Shown: one piece after another, positions 1-15,200 of the stretch
How positions within the stretch are numbered: the first letter of the stretch is position 1
Layout: the number at the start of each line of letters is the position of its first letter
Source of the DNA: Setoptus koraiensis
Taxonomy: Eukaryota > Arthropoda
Assembly (NCBI GenBank): GCA_048013815.1
Contig: CM106585.1
Span: forward strand, 16,368,001 to 16,432,000
DNA: 64,000 nt
Direction of reading: 5' to 3'
Position numbers and translations under genes: made by a program
The notes under the pieces: generated by a model
The model's database searches: none
The model's input: only the letters and a program-made list of their open reading frames with translations
Told to the model about the DNA's origin: nothing

Positions 1-660
1 ATGTGAAAACAAACACACACGCAAAATGTCTAGCTAGATGCTTTCTTGTACACTAGTGGTGTGTATCGCAATAGAAAGGTTGATTGCCGTCAGATCTAAC
101 GCAATTTTGTCAGAACCGAGAAAGAAGAGGGCACATATAATTTATCAGACCTTAGAGTTTTCCAATACATGGAAAAAGTTCTTCAATTACAATGTAAGCA
201 CTGAACAAAATCAGTCGGCAGTTTCTAGCCGACGCAAAGCTGTGGAAAGATCGAGAATGAACACTTGTATAATCCCGCCAAATTGTTGATGAATCAATGT
301 ATCAGCTCGATGCTCTTATCAAAGCATCCAAGATAACCTAAATAGATACATGATACCGACGCAATTGATCAGCTATCACCAACACAAAATGATATTCTCT
401 TTTATAGTACTTTATTCCTGATATATGTTTTACAAATTGTTGGTCACGCTAGATATACAATTGCTATCGAAAGTTACTTCTCCTTCTTCTTGAAACTCGG
501 TGAATGTCAAAGACTATTTTGGATATGGTTCATAATAATAAATAATAAATATGAGGATCTCTTATAATAAATTATGAGTCTCTACAAGATTGTGTTGTTG
601 TTTGTGCGCTTCCGTTCAGAACTCGACACTGTTAGGCCAGTGATGTCTACTGATGTAATA
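1..660. other. Left-edge non-coding sequence
   Basis: No gene could be supported here. A short open frame at 38-289 exists, but it has no splice context or family match that I trust. The interval is the 3' flank of the minus-strand gene that ends at 661. Confidence 0.5.
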
Positions 661-1592
661 TTATATTTGGTTCTCTTGACATTGATATAATTTGGCACAA
701 TCTTCATTGTTTCTTCCACGATGTGTAGCTTGTGTGATCTTGTTTGTTCCGTCTCCTAGAAAATAACCTGAGGCATACCCGCCTACCTGAGCTATGACAG
801 CTCCAAAGTGTCGCCCATCTCTCACGGCGTCTCTACCGGCCTCGCATAGATATCTCTGACTGCATTCTTCATTGGCAGCCCTAAGCGACTTGACATAACC
901 CTGAAGCATGGAAACTCCGGCAGTGGCAACTTCATCCATTGTATCTTTGAGGCCTCTGCTCGATGCACTTCGTGCCTTTTGACTAAATGTGTTCTTTAAT
1001 AGTTCGAGAGCCTGTAACAATTAATTAGACAACACCAATTTATTAGTGGATTAGTAAGTGCTTAGACGAAAGATTTAATTGATAATGAAAACGAAGCGGG
1101 GTAAATAGAACCTACCTTGGACAGGATGTCCAATACCTGTTTTGAGGTACGGCTTAGCTCTTCGGTGTTGCCCCAAATCAAATGAATGATGTTCTTGACA
1201 AGGTTTTTTGGGGTGAAAAATTCCATCACTTGCTTCTTGTCTGTTTCGGTACGATATTTGCTACTGTCGATGTTGTTGTTATTCGCGGCTGATCTACCCT
1301 GACGTTCAACAGATTGGAATGCTGCAGAGGTCACTTGTTGAGCTATGGCAGCCACATTTTCTAGAAGTTGTTGATGTTTCGATTGTTGTTGTGGTTGTTG
1401 CTGACTTCCGGATGATGTAGTCGATAAAGCAACTTGCTGAGGAGGACTGCTCTGTTTTTCGCTGCTCTGACCTGGGGCCAATTGAATTTGTCCTGGCAAC
1501 GTAGTTACTGATGCTAGTGTCTGGCTTGCAACCAGTATCAAACAAAATGCGGCTCCCAAGAGAGACGTATTATACATGATGATTTGTTGCAT
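661..1592 (-). CDS. Secreted Cys-containing protein of unknown family, two exons
   Basis: Exon 1 runs 1592-1116 and exon 2 runs 1011-661. The 104-bp intron has a good donor (CCAAG/GTAGGT) and acceptor (TTACAG/GC) and is phase 0. The N-terminus is a typical signal peptide (YNTSLLGAAFCLILVASQ). I chose the Met at 1592; the Met codons at 1643 and 1577 are alternatives, and the one at 1643 would put a charged stretch before the hydrophobic core. After it comes a low-complexity Gln/Ser-rich segment, a helical region (KNLVKNIIHLIWG) and a C-terminal domain with four cysteines in two pairs (CSQRYLCEA and CAKLYQC). Paired cysteines around a Gly-rich stretch suggest a small disulfide-stabilised extracellular domain. 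I do not recognise the family and assign no function. The two exons join in frame without a stop, which supports a real gene. Confidence 0.72.
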
Positions 1593-4818
<3,226 letters not shown>

Positions 4819-5820
4819 TCATTCTCTCTGTTGTACAGAAGATTTTAAACTATCATATTCGGGAAACCCGAGAACTTTGATTGACCCACTATCGCGGTAA
4901 TCTTTATGATCTGTGGCAAAAGCCAATATATATTGTTTGGGATGAAAGTCTAACGCTAGGGTGGAATTTTTGACATCCCATTGGGCAGCGGTCTTACCCG
5001 ACCTGACATCGGCGATATCAATAAAAGTGTCTTCAGAACCTGACGCGAGAAATTTACTATCATGACTGAAACTGATAGCTCTCACTGGCCATTCAGGCCT
5101 GGTAATAGTTCTTATACAGGCCAGATTCTCACTATCCCAAATGGACGCTGTAGCGTCGTTGGAGCCAACTGCAAATAGTCTACCTGATGAATCGAATTGT
5201 ATACACATACATGGTCCGGAATGAGCATCTATAACAAGTTGAGATTCTAGATCTGGGTAACTTAATACATGAATATTTCCTTCTCCTGAGGTGAGAAAGA
5301 AGAGATCATTGTCATGGTTCCAAGTTATTTCATTGACTTCAAATTTAAAATGTTGATCTTTTTTCACTTTGTGACTTCTAACATCTATGAAAGAGACATT
5401 ATCTTCTCTATCCGCAACAGCTATAGTTTGACCATCGTATGACCAACAAACAGATATATTTTCTCCTAATAAGTGTATAGTTGCGCACGAACGAGCATTC
5501 CTAGCATCCCAAACTTTCACTGTTTTGTCTAAACTTGCAGTGGCGAACAAATTTTCATTTCTTTGATGCCAACAAAGTTGATCTATGGAACCTCTGTGTT
5601 CTTCATAAGCGCGATCTAGCTCTAGCGAACCTCTCGATGTGTCGACCAAGAACAGACGTGCTGATTTATCGGCTCCCCCGGAGGCTAGCCTTGATCCATC
5701 AATATTCCATTTCACAGAGTGTACCTTTGATTGATGAGCCGGTAAAGTCAACTCGTGACTCCTTTCAAATCGTGACTCTATAATAGTGTTGTATCTTACT
5801 TTGGTATCAAACTTTGACAT
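4819..5820 (-). CDS. THOC3: THO complex subunit 3 (THOC3/TEX1), WD40 protein
   Basis: A single-exon frame of 333 residues, close to the usual length of animal THOC3. It is a run of WD40 repeats throughout: blades with typical endings such as KTVKVWDAR (about 103-111), ATASIWDSE (about 223-231) and DTFIDIADVR. The opening HQSKVHSVKWNIDG and the SGGADKSARLF segment are characteristic of THOC3 rather than other WD40 families. THOC3 is part of the nuclear THO/TREX complex, which couples transcription and splicing to mRNA export. The start at 5820 is the first Met and is followed at once by the family's N-terminal helix region. The SUDS3-like gene ends about 200 bp upstream on the same strand, so the promoter is confined to that short interval. 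I am confident of the family; the function is inferred from orthologues. Confidence 0.9.
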   Translation of the reverse strand: MSKFDTKVRYNTIIESRFERSHELTLPAHQSKVHSVKWNIDGSRLASGGADKSARLFLVDTSRGSLELDRAYEEHRGSIDQLCWHQRNENLFATASLDKTVKVWDARNARSCATIHLLGENISVCWSYDGQTIAVADREDNVSFIDVRSHKVKKDQHFKFEVNEITWNHDNDLFFLTSGEGNIHVLSYPDLESQLVIDAHSGPCMCIQFDSSGRLFAVGSNDATASIWDSENLACIRTITRPEWPVRAISFSHDSKFLASGSEDTFIDIADVRSGKTAAQWDVKNSTLALDFHPKQYILAFATDHKDYRDSGSIKVLGFPEYDSLKSSVQQRE

Positions 5821-6019
5821 TCTGTGTTACTGAAAAATTCTGTAAATTAACATAAGGATATAATAATAAAATTGAGTATCTGAGTGAGGAAATATACTCT
5901 CTAGTTGTAAATGATGAAAATTTTATATTAGAGCAGATGAAACGAGAATGTGCAAATAATTTTCTTTTTTCACGCACGTACACTCACCCGAGACCGCGGG
6001 AATTTTGAATTCCTTTTTT

Positions 6020-6790
6020 TCAAGTTGATTTGCTTTTTAGAGGGAATTTTTTCACCGATTGAGTTATGGACTGTTTACAATTGGTGGCTTTTTGGATGGC
6101 TCTGAGGTCATCGTTGATATCTTTATCGTCAAGTTGATGATTTAATTGAGCAGGTGAAGTCCGTCTTCGTTTATCTGGCACAGGTATAGGCTCGTTTGGT
6201 CTACGTCTAAGTTTTCTTGTTGTCACAGGCTTGGGTTCAGCAGAGTCAGACAACAGTTCTAGTGACGTGCGTTCACTTTCCACTGTCTTTCTCCTATCTT
6301 CGAGATCTACAATCAAATTTTCTCTTAATTCAATAGTTCTATCTTCGTATTCTTTGAAGGCGGCACTCTTCTCATTAATAAATTCTCTCTCTACCCGTTC
6401 CTCCTCATAGGTTTTGAAGACTTGATTCAATAATAGACGGTCCTGGTGTACTGCTTCCACTATTTTCAGTTGCTTAACAAATTCTGGGTGTATACCGTCT
6501 TCGAGTTGCATTAATTGATCTTTGAGATTTTGCAACTTATCTAAATACATTTGATCTTTGATTTCGGTATAATCGTATTCATTGTATGTGTATTCGTAAT
6601 GTGGCAATTCAGATTCAGATGCATCCTCCGTATCCTCGTCAGAGTCATACGTCTGATGATCATCATAGTAGCAATATGCTGGTAGTTGGCGATGATAGTT
6701 CATGTTGATATTGTTTCTTTCGTCAATATTTCGTATTTTATCCATAATAAATCGTTGATTTGCTGAATTTCTATGGACATTGTATAGCAC
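6020..6790 (-). CDS. SUDS3: SUDS3/Sds3-like subunit of the Sin3 histone deacetylase complex (short form)
   Basis: 256 residues. After an acidic, Tyr-rich N-terminus (SDEDTEDASESE) comes the Sds3 coiled coil, which carries family hallmarks: DQMYLDKLQNLKDQLMQLEDG (about 90-110), EREFINEKSAAFKEYEDR, and the conserved TRKLRRRPNEPIPVPDKRRR block (about 203-222), followed by PAQLNHQL. In animals this protein dimerises through the coiled coil and scaffolds HDAC1/2 on Sin3 in the nucleus. Human SUDS3 is 328 residues and continues with a C-terminal domain; here the frame stops soon after the LRRRPN block, and I found no candidate downstream exon in the 200 bp before THOC3. The start at 6790 is the first Met; the internal Met about 15 residues later is also possible. 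The gene is divergent from the M16 peptidase, sharing a 504-bp interval. Confidence 0.87.
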   Translation of the reverse strand: MLYNVHRNSANQRFIMDKIRNIDERNNINMNYHRQLPAYCYYDDHQTYDSDEDTEDASESELPHYEYTYNEYDYTEIKDQMYLDKLQNLKDQLMQLEDGIHPEFVKQLKIVEAVHQDRLLLNQVFKTYEEERVEREFINEKSAAFKEYEDRTIELRENLIVDLEDRRKTVESERTSLELLSDSAEPKPVTTRKLRRRPNEPIPVPDKRRRTSPAQLNHQLDDKDINDDLRAIQKATNCKQSITQSVKKFPLKSKST

Positions 6791-7294
6791 TGAAGGTATT
6801 TAGTCTAGGTTTTTCAACAAACAAAACCATTCAACACTGATCATATGAGACTCTTTTTCTCCTGTTCAATATTTGCGCACAAAAGGTTTGGTGTCTGGCA
6901 CAGTAAATCCAGTCTTTTGTCAGACAGTGGGAGTAGATCGTAGGTTGGAAACGCACTCCCACTATCCCATATCTCCCTAGTTCTCCGTCTGTCTCCCAAA
7001 TCTCCCACAAAGCTGAGAGAAAACTCAGCTGACCACCATAAGAAATTTTCAAAAACGTGACCGATTTTGCAACAGATAGTGTGACCGGTACTGTATTGTA
7101 ATCGATTTCTCCATTTTGAATTAGAATAGAATTAGTAAAGAAGAAGACTAGGCGAATGTAACACAGCATAGCCGAAGTAAAAGATATACATCCTTTTTGC
7201 CAAGTTTCTAGGAAATCGTGCAATCGCAAATTGCCAAATCGCTATATTCTTATTACCTAATATTATCAGAATATTTCTTTTTTGACACACAGAG
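6791..7294. promoter_or_regulatory. Shared 5' interval of SUDS3-like and M16C genes
   Basis: A 504-bp gap between two divergently transcribed genes, so both promoters must lie here or in unseen 5' exons. A 132-codon minus-strand frame fills part of it but shows no family features. No specific TATA or initiator element can be named with confidence. Confidence 0.45.
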
Positions 7295-10200
7295 ATGTCG
7301 GCAGTTGTCAGCCAAGACTATGAAATAGTATGCAAGGTCACTGTAGATGGTGACATACCAGTGACAAAATACAAGAATAAAATTACTGGTGAGTGATATG
7401 CTATACCTCATCACTCCATAAATATTATATTAAATACCTATTATAACTGATATTTTTATATCTCCTCTGACTTGTACTCATACATACAATACATATCGAT
7501 CTAGGTCTTACCGTGGTTGTGGTTTATGCTGAATCGCCAATAGTTAAGGGCGATCTAACGATAGCCACTGAGGCGTTCGATGATGATGGTCTGCCACATA
7601 CACTCGAACACTTGGTCTTCATGGGCAGTGAAGATTATCCGTACAAGGGTGTGTTGGATATGCTCGCCAACAAATGCCTGGCCGACGGCACCAATGCTTA
7701 CACAGACACCGACCATACCAACTATACTTTAAGTACTGCTGGCAGCGATGGCTTTTTGAATCTATTGCCAATATATCTGGATCATGTACTCTTCCCAACT
7801 TTGACAGATACAGCCTATCTGACTGAGGTTCATCATGTCAACGGGAATGGAGAGGATGCTGGTATTGTATACTGTGAGATGCAAGCCACAGAAAATAACG
7901 GTGAAACTCTTTGCTATATGGAACTATTACGAGAGTTGTACCCAGGAAAATGCGGTTACAAATCCAACACTGGAGGTCTCATGGAAAATCTTCGTAACTC
8001 AACAAGTAATGTCAAAGTTAGAAACTACCACAAAGAATTTTATCACGCGAGGAACCTCTGCGTTATTGTCACCGGCCCTGTCGAGGCAGACGAGATATTC
8101 AAACATATTAAACCCATAGAAGATAAGATAGTACTAAAAGGTGATCATCTCAACGCACGTGTCAGGCCCTGGCAAAGTCCTGTGAGTCCGTTAGCCGAAT
8201 CAATATCGAAAAGAATACCGTATCCTAGCGATACTGACGATGACGGTCTTGTTTATATTGGTTGGAGAGGACCGAACGCAGTTAAGGACTATCCAAGTTT
8301 AGTGGCGATTTCATTGCTCTTAGACTATCTCAACGATACAGCGATAGCGCCTATTCAGAGAGACTTCGTTGAATGTGAAGACCCTCATTGCAGTTCAGTT
8401 TGCCAATCTATTATTGAAAACTCGACCTCCTGCTTCTATTTCTCATTCGAAAGTGTCAAGAAGGAACGACTGAATGAATGTCAAGATAAACTATTCAAGC
8501 TTCTAGCAGACATAGCCAACAAAGAAGAAAGTTTCAACATGGAAAGAATGAAAACTATAATCGGCCGTAGAATTGTTAGAATTTTATCAACGGCCGAAAC
8601 TTCGCCTCATTCCGCCGCGATAGGTGCTATCATTGGAGATTTTTTGTACGGCGATCAAGTTGCAGATCTTGAAATCCGTTGTAAAGAGATCGAACAATTG
8701 AAAAAATACCAATTAAAAGACGAAGATTTCTGGTTGACACTGATAAAAGACTACTTAATTGGTCCTTCAGCGAAATCAGCTTGTATCATTGGCGAGCCAT
8801 CACCTTCTCTAATGAAGTCCATGGCAGCAGATGAAGAGGCAAGGCTACTGAGCCAGAAAACTAAACTGGGAGGTGAATTATCCAACATTGGGCAGAATCT
8901 GAAGGACGCAATCAAAACTAATGAAATTCCGCCACCAATTTCAATGTTGACTTCCGTCAAGGTCCCGTCCATCGAAAGAATACGGTTTCACACCATCGAC
9001 AGACATATCGATGATGATGGAAGAATCGGTTGTATGTTTCTTCACGACAGTATAAAAACCAACTTCATCTACATAAGGGTGTTATTGGATTCATCGCTCT
9101 CATTGACTAAGAAAGAAAGGCTCTATTTACCTATTCTCTCTGAGCTTCTACTCGAAAGCCCAATCATGCGTGAAGGAAAACTCATACCTTATGAACAGAT
9201 TGTAGCCGAGTTATTTTCTGACACTATACTCACTCGAGTTGGTCTAGGGGTTGGAGGATCTCTCGAGGGCTTAGGGGCGCTAGGAATGCTATTTGGCGTT
9301 ATTATGGGTGTTGAAATAGAGAAGTACAACAAGGCCGTCCAATGGTATAAAGAGCTTCTATTCGATACCGTTTTCACTCCGGAACGTGTGAAAACCATTG
9401 CGACCCGTATGGCTAGCGATATTCAGCAATCCAAAAGAAAAGGACCCAAAGTAGCCTCTTGCGCAATGACAGCTATGATCTATCAATCCGATTCCAATCA
9501 ATGGGCAATAAATTTCGCTAGGCAGCAAAGATTTCTGAAACAACTCGTTAAGAATCTTAGTAAGAACACTGAGGGTGATGTAATCAACGAGCTAATAGCC
9601 GTAAGAAATAAGCTTTTGCAGCCCAACAATTTAATAATCCACTTGAGTCTAAATCAAGAAAAAATTAAAGACAAAGTAGATGATATTTACCGTCCATGGA
9701 ATGATTTGTTCATGAGCAATTTCCCTGATGCTGGTGCCAACTCGAAGATTGATTTGACAAAAATCAAGATGTCCAACGAATTAATCCAATTCGTGCCAGA
9801 CCCAAAAGCCACCATCATTGGTGTAGGTTCAGTAGAGAGCAATTATCTACAACAGGTAATCAAATCTATTGACTCTCCTGAACATCCTGATCTAGCAGCT
9901 GTATATGTTCTGTTGCAATACTTGACTCAACTCGAGGGTCCTTTGTGGCGTCATGTGAGAGGGTCAGGTCTTTCATATAATTACGATATCAGACTATCGG
10001 TGTCATCTGGAATACTGATGTTTGTGTTATCCAAGTCAACTCATGTTGTGGATGCTTATAAGAAGGTGGCGGAAATAGTTAATCTCTATATTGATGGCAA
10101 GGAGGATTTCGATGACTCATTATTAGAATCAGCTAAATCTGTTTCAATATTTGAATTCATCTCTACAGAGAAAAGCGCCGTTGGTAAATCAGCTCAAAGT

Positions 10201-10461
10201 TTGGAATGCCTTCTACGAAATATCGACATAGAGTATAACAAAAAAATCATTGAAAAAGTCTCAGAAGTGACAAAAGAAGACTTAAAAAGGGTAGCTCCTC
10301 TTCATCTGAAACCACTCTTTGAAAATTTGAAAGAGTGCAGAAATGTTATTTGTTGCAACACCGCCAAAGTAGAAGAAATCCAGAGAGGATTGAAGGATAT
10401 TCACCCCCAACTGGCTAAAATCAGTTTGGATGAGACAGAATTCATAAGTTCTCTAGAATAA
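7295..10461 (+). CDS. M16C zinc metallopeptidase (C05D11.1-like / presequence-protease relative)
   Basis: Exon 1 is 7295-7388 and exon 2 is 7505-10461. The 116-bp intron is phase 1 (donor TG/GTGAGT, acceptor CTAG/GT). The product is about 1016 residues. The inverted zinc motif HTLEH is at about 63-67 and the further Glu ligand is probably E156 in VYCEMQATEN; this is the catalytic signature of pitrilysin-family M16 enzymes. The length and the four-lobed layout match M16C enzymes, which enclose peptide substrates in a clamshell chamber. The N-terminus (MSAVVSQDYEIVCKV) has no Arg-rich mitochondrial leader, so a cytosolic enzyme like worm C05D11.1 and yeast SPAC3H1.02c is more likely than mitochondrial PITRM1. 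It ends tail to tail with beta-sarcoglycan, 105 bp away. Family assignment is firm; the substrate is unknown. Confidence 0.9.
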
Positions 10462-10478
10462 TTATCTTCACCGCCCGT

Positions 10479-10492
10479 AATAAATAAATAAA
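10479..10492 (+). terminator. Overlapping poly(A) signals of the M16C gene
   Basis: Three overlapping AATAAA hexamers lie 17-30 bp after the stop codon of the M16C peptidase gene. Confidence 0.75.
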
Positions 10493-10566
10493 CCACTTCT
10501 AGTTTCACGGAAATTTATCTTTTTGATGAAACACGATGGATTGATTGAACACTTTGAATGGATGAT

Positions 10567-12287
10567 TCACAAGCAAGGATTCGCAGATATTGGAAACTTA
10601 GCTTCGCTACAAGATTCAGAGTCATCTGACTTTCGTATCTTGAACATCCTTCCGTTGCGACAAATACATATCTGGTATAGACTGAGGAGCGACTCCATCG
10701 TGCTCCTAGACAATTGTGAATTGGTACTTCTTTGAGAATTGAATGGTATCAGGGGTAATTTTATCCCTTTTTGTGAATTGAACAAAATTTCCGAGTCTCT
10801 CGAGTAGATTCTTATATGGTTGGAATGTAACTCTGTTTTAGTTCCAAATGTCTTGACTCCCAAGTTGCCACTGAGCACTAAAGAAGAGTTTGACTCTATG
10901 TTGAGATCGGTGAAAGTTGGAGATCTGATAATTTTGACTTGTCTGATGCCATTTGGTGAATTTAGCGAATTTAAACCAGGTGATATGTTGGCAGAGTCTA
11001 GTGCTTTGGGTGACAGTAAATCAATTGATTTCCTGGAGCTTTCATCAATCATGATTAGGTTCTTGCCTCGCATGATCAATTGATCATCTATTATTGATAT
11101 GCTAGCGCCAAGATCTTTACTGACATCGCTTGATGAAGCGCTAAAATCTGAATTGCCATGACTTCTGTCCAAAGCTGATCTTGTCACAGGATGTAAATAA
11201 TTCAAAGTCATCGTTATAGATAAACATAATATCCAATGAGAAAACAAAATCATTACAAACAATATTATCATTGAATGGCACTTACCTCTAACTTTGCCAG
11301 ACACAAATACCTTATCTAAAAAGATATCTTGGTGCATTGTCAATTCATCAGTGTCACGTAGCATATCAAAAATATAATCGCCAGGAGTGAGGCCTAGCTT
11401 AAAGACTAGGAAAAAGAATCCTATACTTGTGAGCAACGCCACTATGAAACCGATGCTTAAAATAACTATGAGGGATATTGTCATACAATTGTGGCCATCA
11501 GGAAATATGTTCTTTCTAGAGTGTCTAGGTGCCCCCAGCAACATGGATTTGGCTGCAAGTTGATCCATGTTCGAATATATCCGTTATTGAATACTTTGAT
11601 AACTTATATGGGTATCGAACTCACCTGACAAATATTATTATCAAACATAAACAGGGGGCATTTTCTCGACTATTTTTTTTTTCTATCCTGCTTGGCCATC
11701 ACGCAATGGGGGCATCTGTATTGCTAATACGATTGCGCACAAGCTTCTTGGGATCGTATAACGGAGCCTTGTTGTATGATGGCCAAGTTGTGAGCCTCGG
11801 TAAAGAAACCTCAGCTCAGGAGGTAGTTAAGAGATCAACAGCAGGGAAGAAAGCAGATTTCGTTGGAAACAGTGGTGGTTTTTTCTCTCTCTCTTTCTCT
11901 CATGAGAACAAAATTGATATTGTTTATTATTATTATTCAAATCAAAAATTGGTCTTTGCAGTGATATTGTGCCACAGTTTACAGTTTATCCTTCCTTTCG
12001 CGGTGGTTCTTTTCTGTATTTTTGAATTTGGTCACCAATTTTCTGGTGTCACCTCCTGGGTCGTTTCTGTTTGTGTTCATTTCGCTCTCTTTTTTGCTAC
12101 GTCCCTTGCCTGGTTGTTTAAGGAGAATCAAACAATAAAATAGTGACGTCAAGATGATTTGTTGTGGACTATGCGTATAGTACGGAAAGGGTTGTAGGGA
12201 TGGTAGAGGGATGTTAGACTTACCTGAGCCGGGATTAATGTACTTTTCTTGGTCGACATTGTACTCAAAATCTTCAGCGCGTTCCAT
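10567..12287 (-). CDS. SGCB: Beta-sarcoglycan (sarcoglycan beta/delta/gamma family)
   Basis: Three exons: 12287-12224, 11552-11286 and 11174-10567, giving about 312 residues. The introns are 671 and 111 bp, both phase 1 (donors CAG/GTAAGT and GAG/GTAAGT). The protein is type II: a short cytosolic N-terminus (MERAEDFEYNVDQEKY), one membrane segment at about residues 44-74, then an extracellular beta-strand-rich region with sarcoglycan repeats (TDLNIESNSSLVLSG, RIYSRDSEILF). The C-terminal cysteine cluster YQICICRNGRMFKI...NPCL is diagnostic. The final NPC and FKI favour the beta over the delta/gamma class. Sarcoglycans sit in the dystrophin-associated complex of the muscle membrane. The 111-bp intron keeps the frame open, so an unspliced form would insert 37 mostly hydrophobic residues; the strong splice sites make me treat it as an intron. 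Confidence 0.82.
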
Positions 12288-15200
12288 CTCGGTATATTTG
12301 ATTTGTTGTTCGTATTGAAAAATGGTTGTTTATTTGTTGCCAGATATCGAATGTCGTGCTATGTGTGATCTGTGAAATATGTTAACCTTAAAGGGACCTT
12401 AAAGTATTCTATTTATATAGTGGTTATTTTCCTGGTTGTTGATTTAATGATGATTACATAAGTATCAAGTTGAAGTGTTTTCGCATGTAGTGCTGTTGAG
12501 ACTCTCAGACGTTGTGTAGTTGTTGCCGTTGTGAAATATTTACTACCAGTATATAGAATAGAATATATATATTTGGCTGTTTGTGATTTGAATCTGTTGT
12601 TGTTGTTGTCTACGTGCTCTGTTTGTGTTGTTGCAGTGAGTGCATGCTCGACGGTAGTGTGCATGTATTTTTCTTTTTTCCCTTTATCCTCCCCCTTGTT
12701 TCATATTGCTCCTTTTATCGCGAACAAGGTCCCATCGATAAGGAGCAAAAGAGACAAGAGAAGAGCGCAACAAAATGGGCTGTTCTGTTTATTTGTGCTG
12801 TTGTTGTTGTTGTTTACAACAATTTCTTGTTAGTCTGTCTGTCTGTTTGGGCCATTCGTTTGTCTTAATTTGCAGTATCTAGCATGGGTGCGTGCGTATG
12901 ACCGTGAGTGTGTGCTCACGTTCGTTGTTCTCGCGAGGGGTGAACGCGCGATGATTTATTTCGCTTTCGTTTTTGTGGTTTTCTCCATATCCCTATTCTA
13001 CACGTCTATCTATTTATACGTTTGTATATTTGTCTAAGTTCGTGCTCTCTCTTTCTCTAACAATAATGCCGATATCACTTGGTCAGGTTTCAGATCGCAC
13101 TACAATGGGCCCGTCCATGCTGCACACATTGCACGTAAGCATCAGATTGGATCGCAGGAGCCAAGTGGAGCTCATCGGAATTCGACACAGATGTAGTTAA
13201 TGGCGCAAGATATTGGGCAGTTTTCCCATTTCATCACCATGTCAAATTGAGGCTGCCCATCTCAACTGACCGCATTTCAGCGCTTTCTTGGTCTGTATGC
13301 GATTCGCTTGAGAACGAGAGTTGCCAACATATCGCCAGAGTTGCACCGGCGGAATCATTCGAGAACATTCTTCGAGGCACAATGGTAATTGAATACGCAC
13401 ATCACATCACATCAGCAATCTGTGCCAATGGGATCGATCTAGTTTGATTTGATTTGATTTGTTGTGATTGATTATGATCGAACGTTGTATGTACCATTTG
13501 TAGCTGACGTTTGTAATTTCTCTTTTCTAATTTAACACACACCAGACAATGTCATAGAGATGCAACAACAATTACATATCAGACTACGTTATAATTGATA
13601 TTACTACTTGATGGGTGCTATTGATATCACCAATGGCATCTAATCTTTGATACATTTTTGTAGTCAACAGCACTGGGGATCACACACACAGAAACCTTAT
13701 CAACACAACAAATGCATCATACGAATAGCACATCAACAACTTATTGAATAGACACATCTATTGATGGCATCGTCTAAACGGCTGGACGGTATTCAGACAG
13801 AGGTGCACAGGTCGACAAATTTAGAGAAACTTCTCCACTTGATACACAAATCTTGCTCGTTAATAGAAAATAATGGCCTAAGCTCGATAAAAGGCCTCCT
13901 AGCCAATCGCTCTCCGGGGAGAGTTGTAAGTTAGACACGGATGAATCAATAATAATGATCTATCACTTATATGATATATATACATATATATATATATACA
14001 TATATGTGTGATGCAATTTCAGTGAAACTGTTCTCATGTGATTGTCTCGATAAGTTATATCATGTTGAATATTACCGAGCCATTGGTGCGCCATCACACA
14101 AAGTTGTAACATCATACCGATTCGACAAAGGAAGCAACAACAATAGTGACGACTTTTGACAGAGTTCTCGTTAGTTATGTGCTAGTCAAACTATATCGGA
14201 TTTGCGCCAAACATATATAAACTAAACAAGTTCGCAAAAATTCAACAATGTTGAAATAGTTGTTGTTGTTATATTGACGTGACTGCCGCACAGTCATTTT
14301 AGTATCCATCGAGCTAACTGCAATATCAGTGTATAGAAGCTGTAATATAACTGCAACAACAACAACCATTGGTATTGCAACAAAAGGTGGTGACGACCTT
14401 TAGCTTATTGTATGTGCGTTCTTCATGATCGAATGTCCTTTATGTGTACTATTTGTTAGTGTCTTTAACAGTGGCTCTACTATATCGGTAGAGCTGATAC
14501 CTGTATTGCAAATAGTGATTCTTTTTAACTCTTATAAATTTTGTTGCGCATCCATTAACATGCCTCATTATACCTGTCGCCTGTCGTGTTTTGCTGTTGC
14601 TGCAAATGGCGATGTGGTTTTTTCTCTATGAAGCCTTCCAGACCGCAATCCGAACTGCCTAATACAGCTATAACGGCGACACCGTAATTGAACATTATTG
14701 GCTACATCACTACAGAGGGAAAGAGGATGGTCTTGCTGTGAGATTCCCTTTCTCATTACAGACGAATCGTTAGTGAGTTGTTTGTTTTGGTTGTTAGCAT
14801 ATAACTAGCAGTGTGTGTCTTAATTTTAAAGAAAGATCATGCATTATTAATATACGACTCTATTTGCTTAATGCGTTCATCATCACCATAATCATCATGT
14901 AACTTCCATTTGATATATCCACACTCATAGTATGGTGCGTAGTGTCCATGCGTCTATTACTTGTGCGCACTTGTCGCTCATTGTTTGTAGAGATGGTGCA
15001 TTTGGGACTAGCTGCTAGTTAGCCGGCCATGGAAACTGGTGCCACCTCGCTTAAAATCAATGATGATACTGTAATGTTGATGATGATTCTCATCTGCGAC
15101 CCTCTTCATAAACGCACAAGCTGTGTGACACAATGGCGCTTGAATTACGCAAATACGCGTCTCTCTCTCTCTCTCTCTCTCTCGGATTGACTCCCATAAG

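Noticed and set aside
38-289. 83-codon frame with a CTLVVCIAIERLIAV stretch resembling a GPCR third helix
   Set aside because: The likeness covers about 15 residues only; the rest shows no receptor features and no splice sites place it in a longer gene.
6831-7229. 132-codon minus-strand frame between SUDS3-like and M16C genes
   Set aside because: No family features; it lies in the divergent promoter interval.
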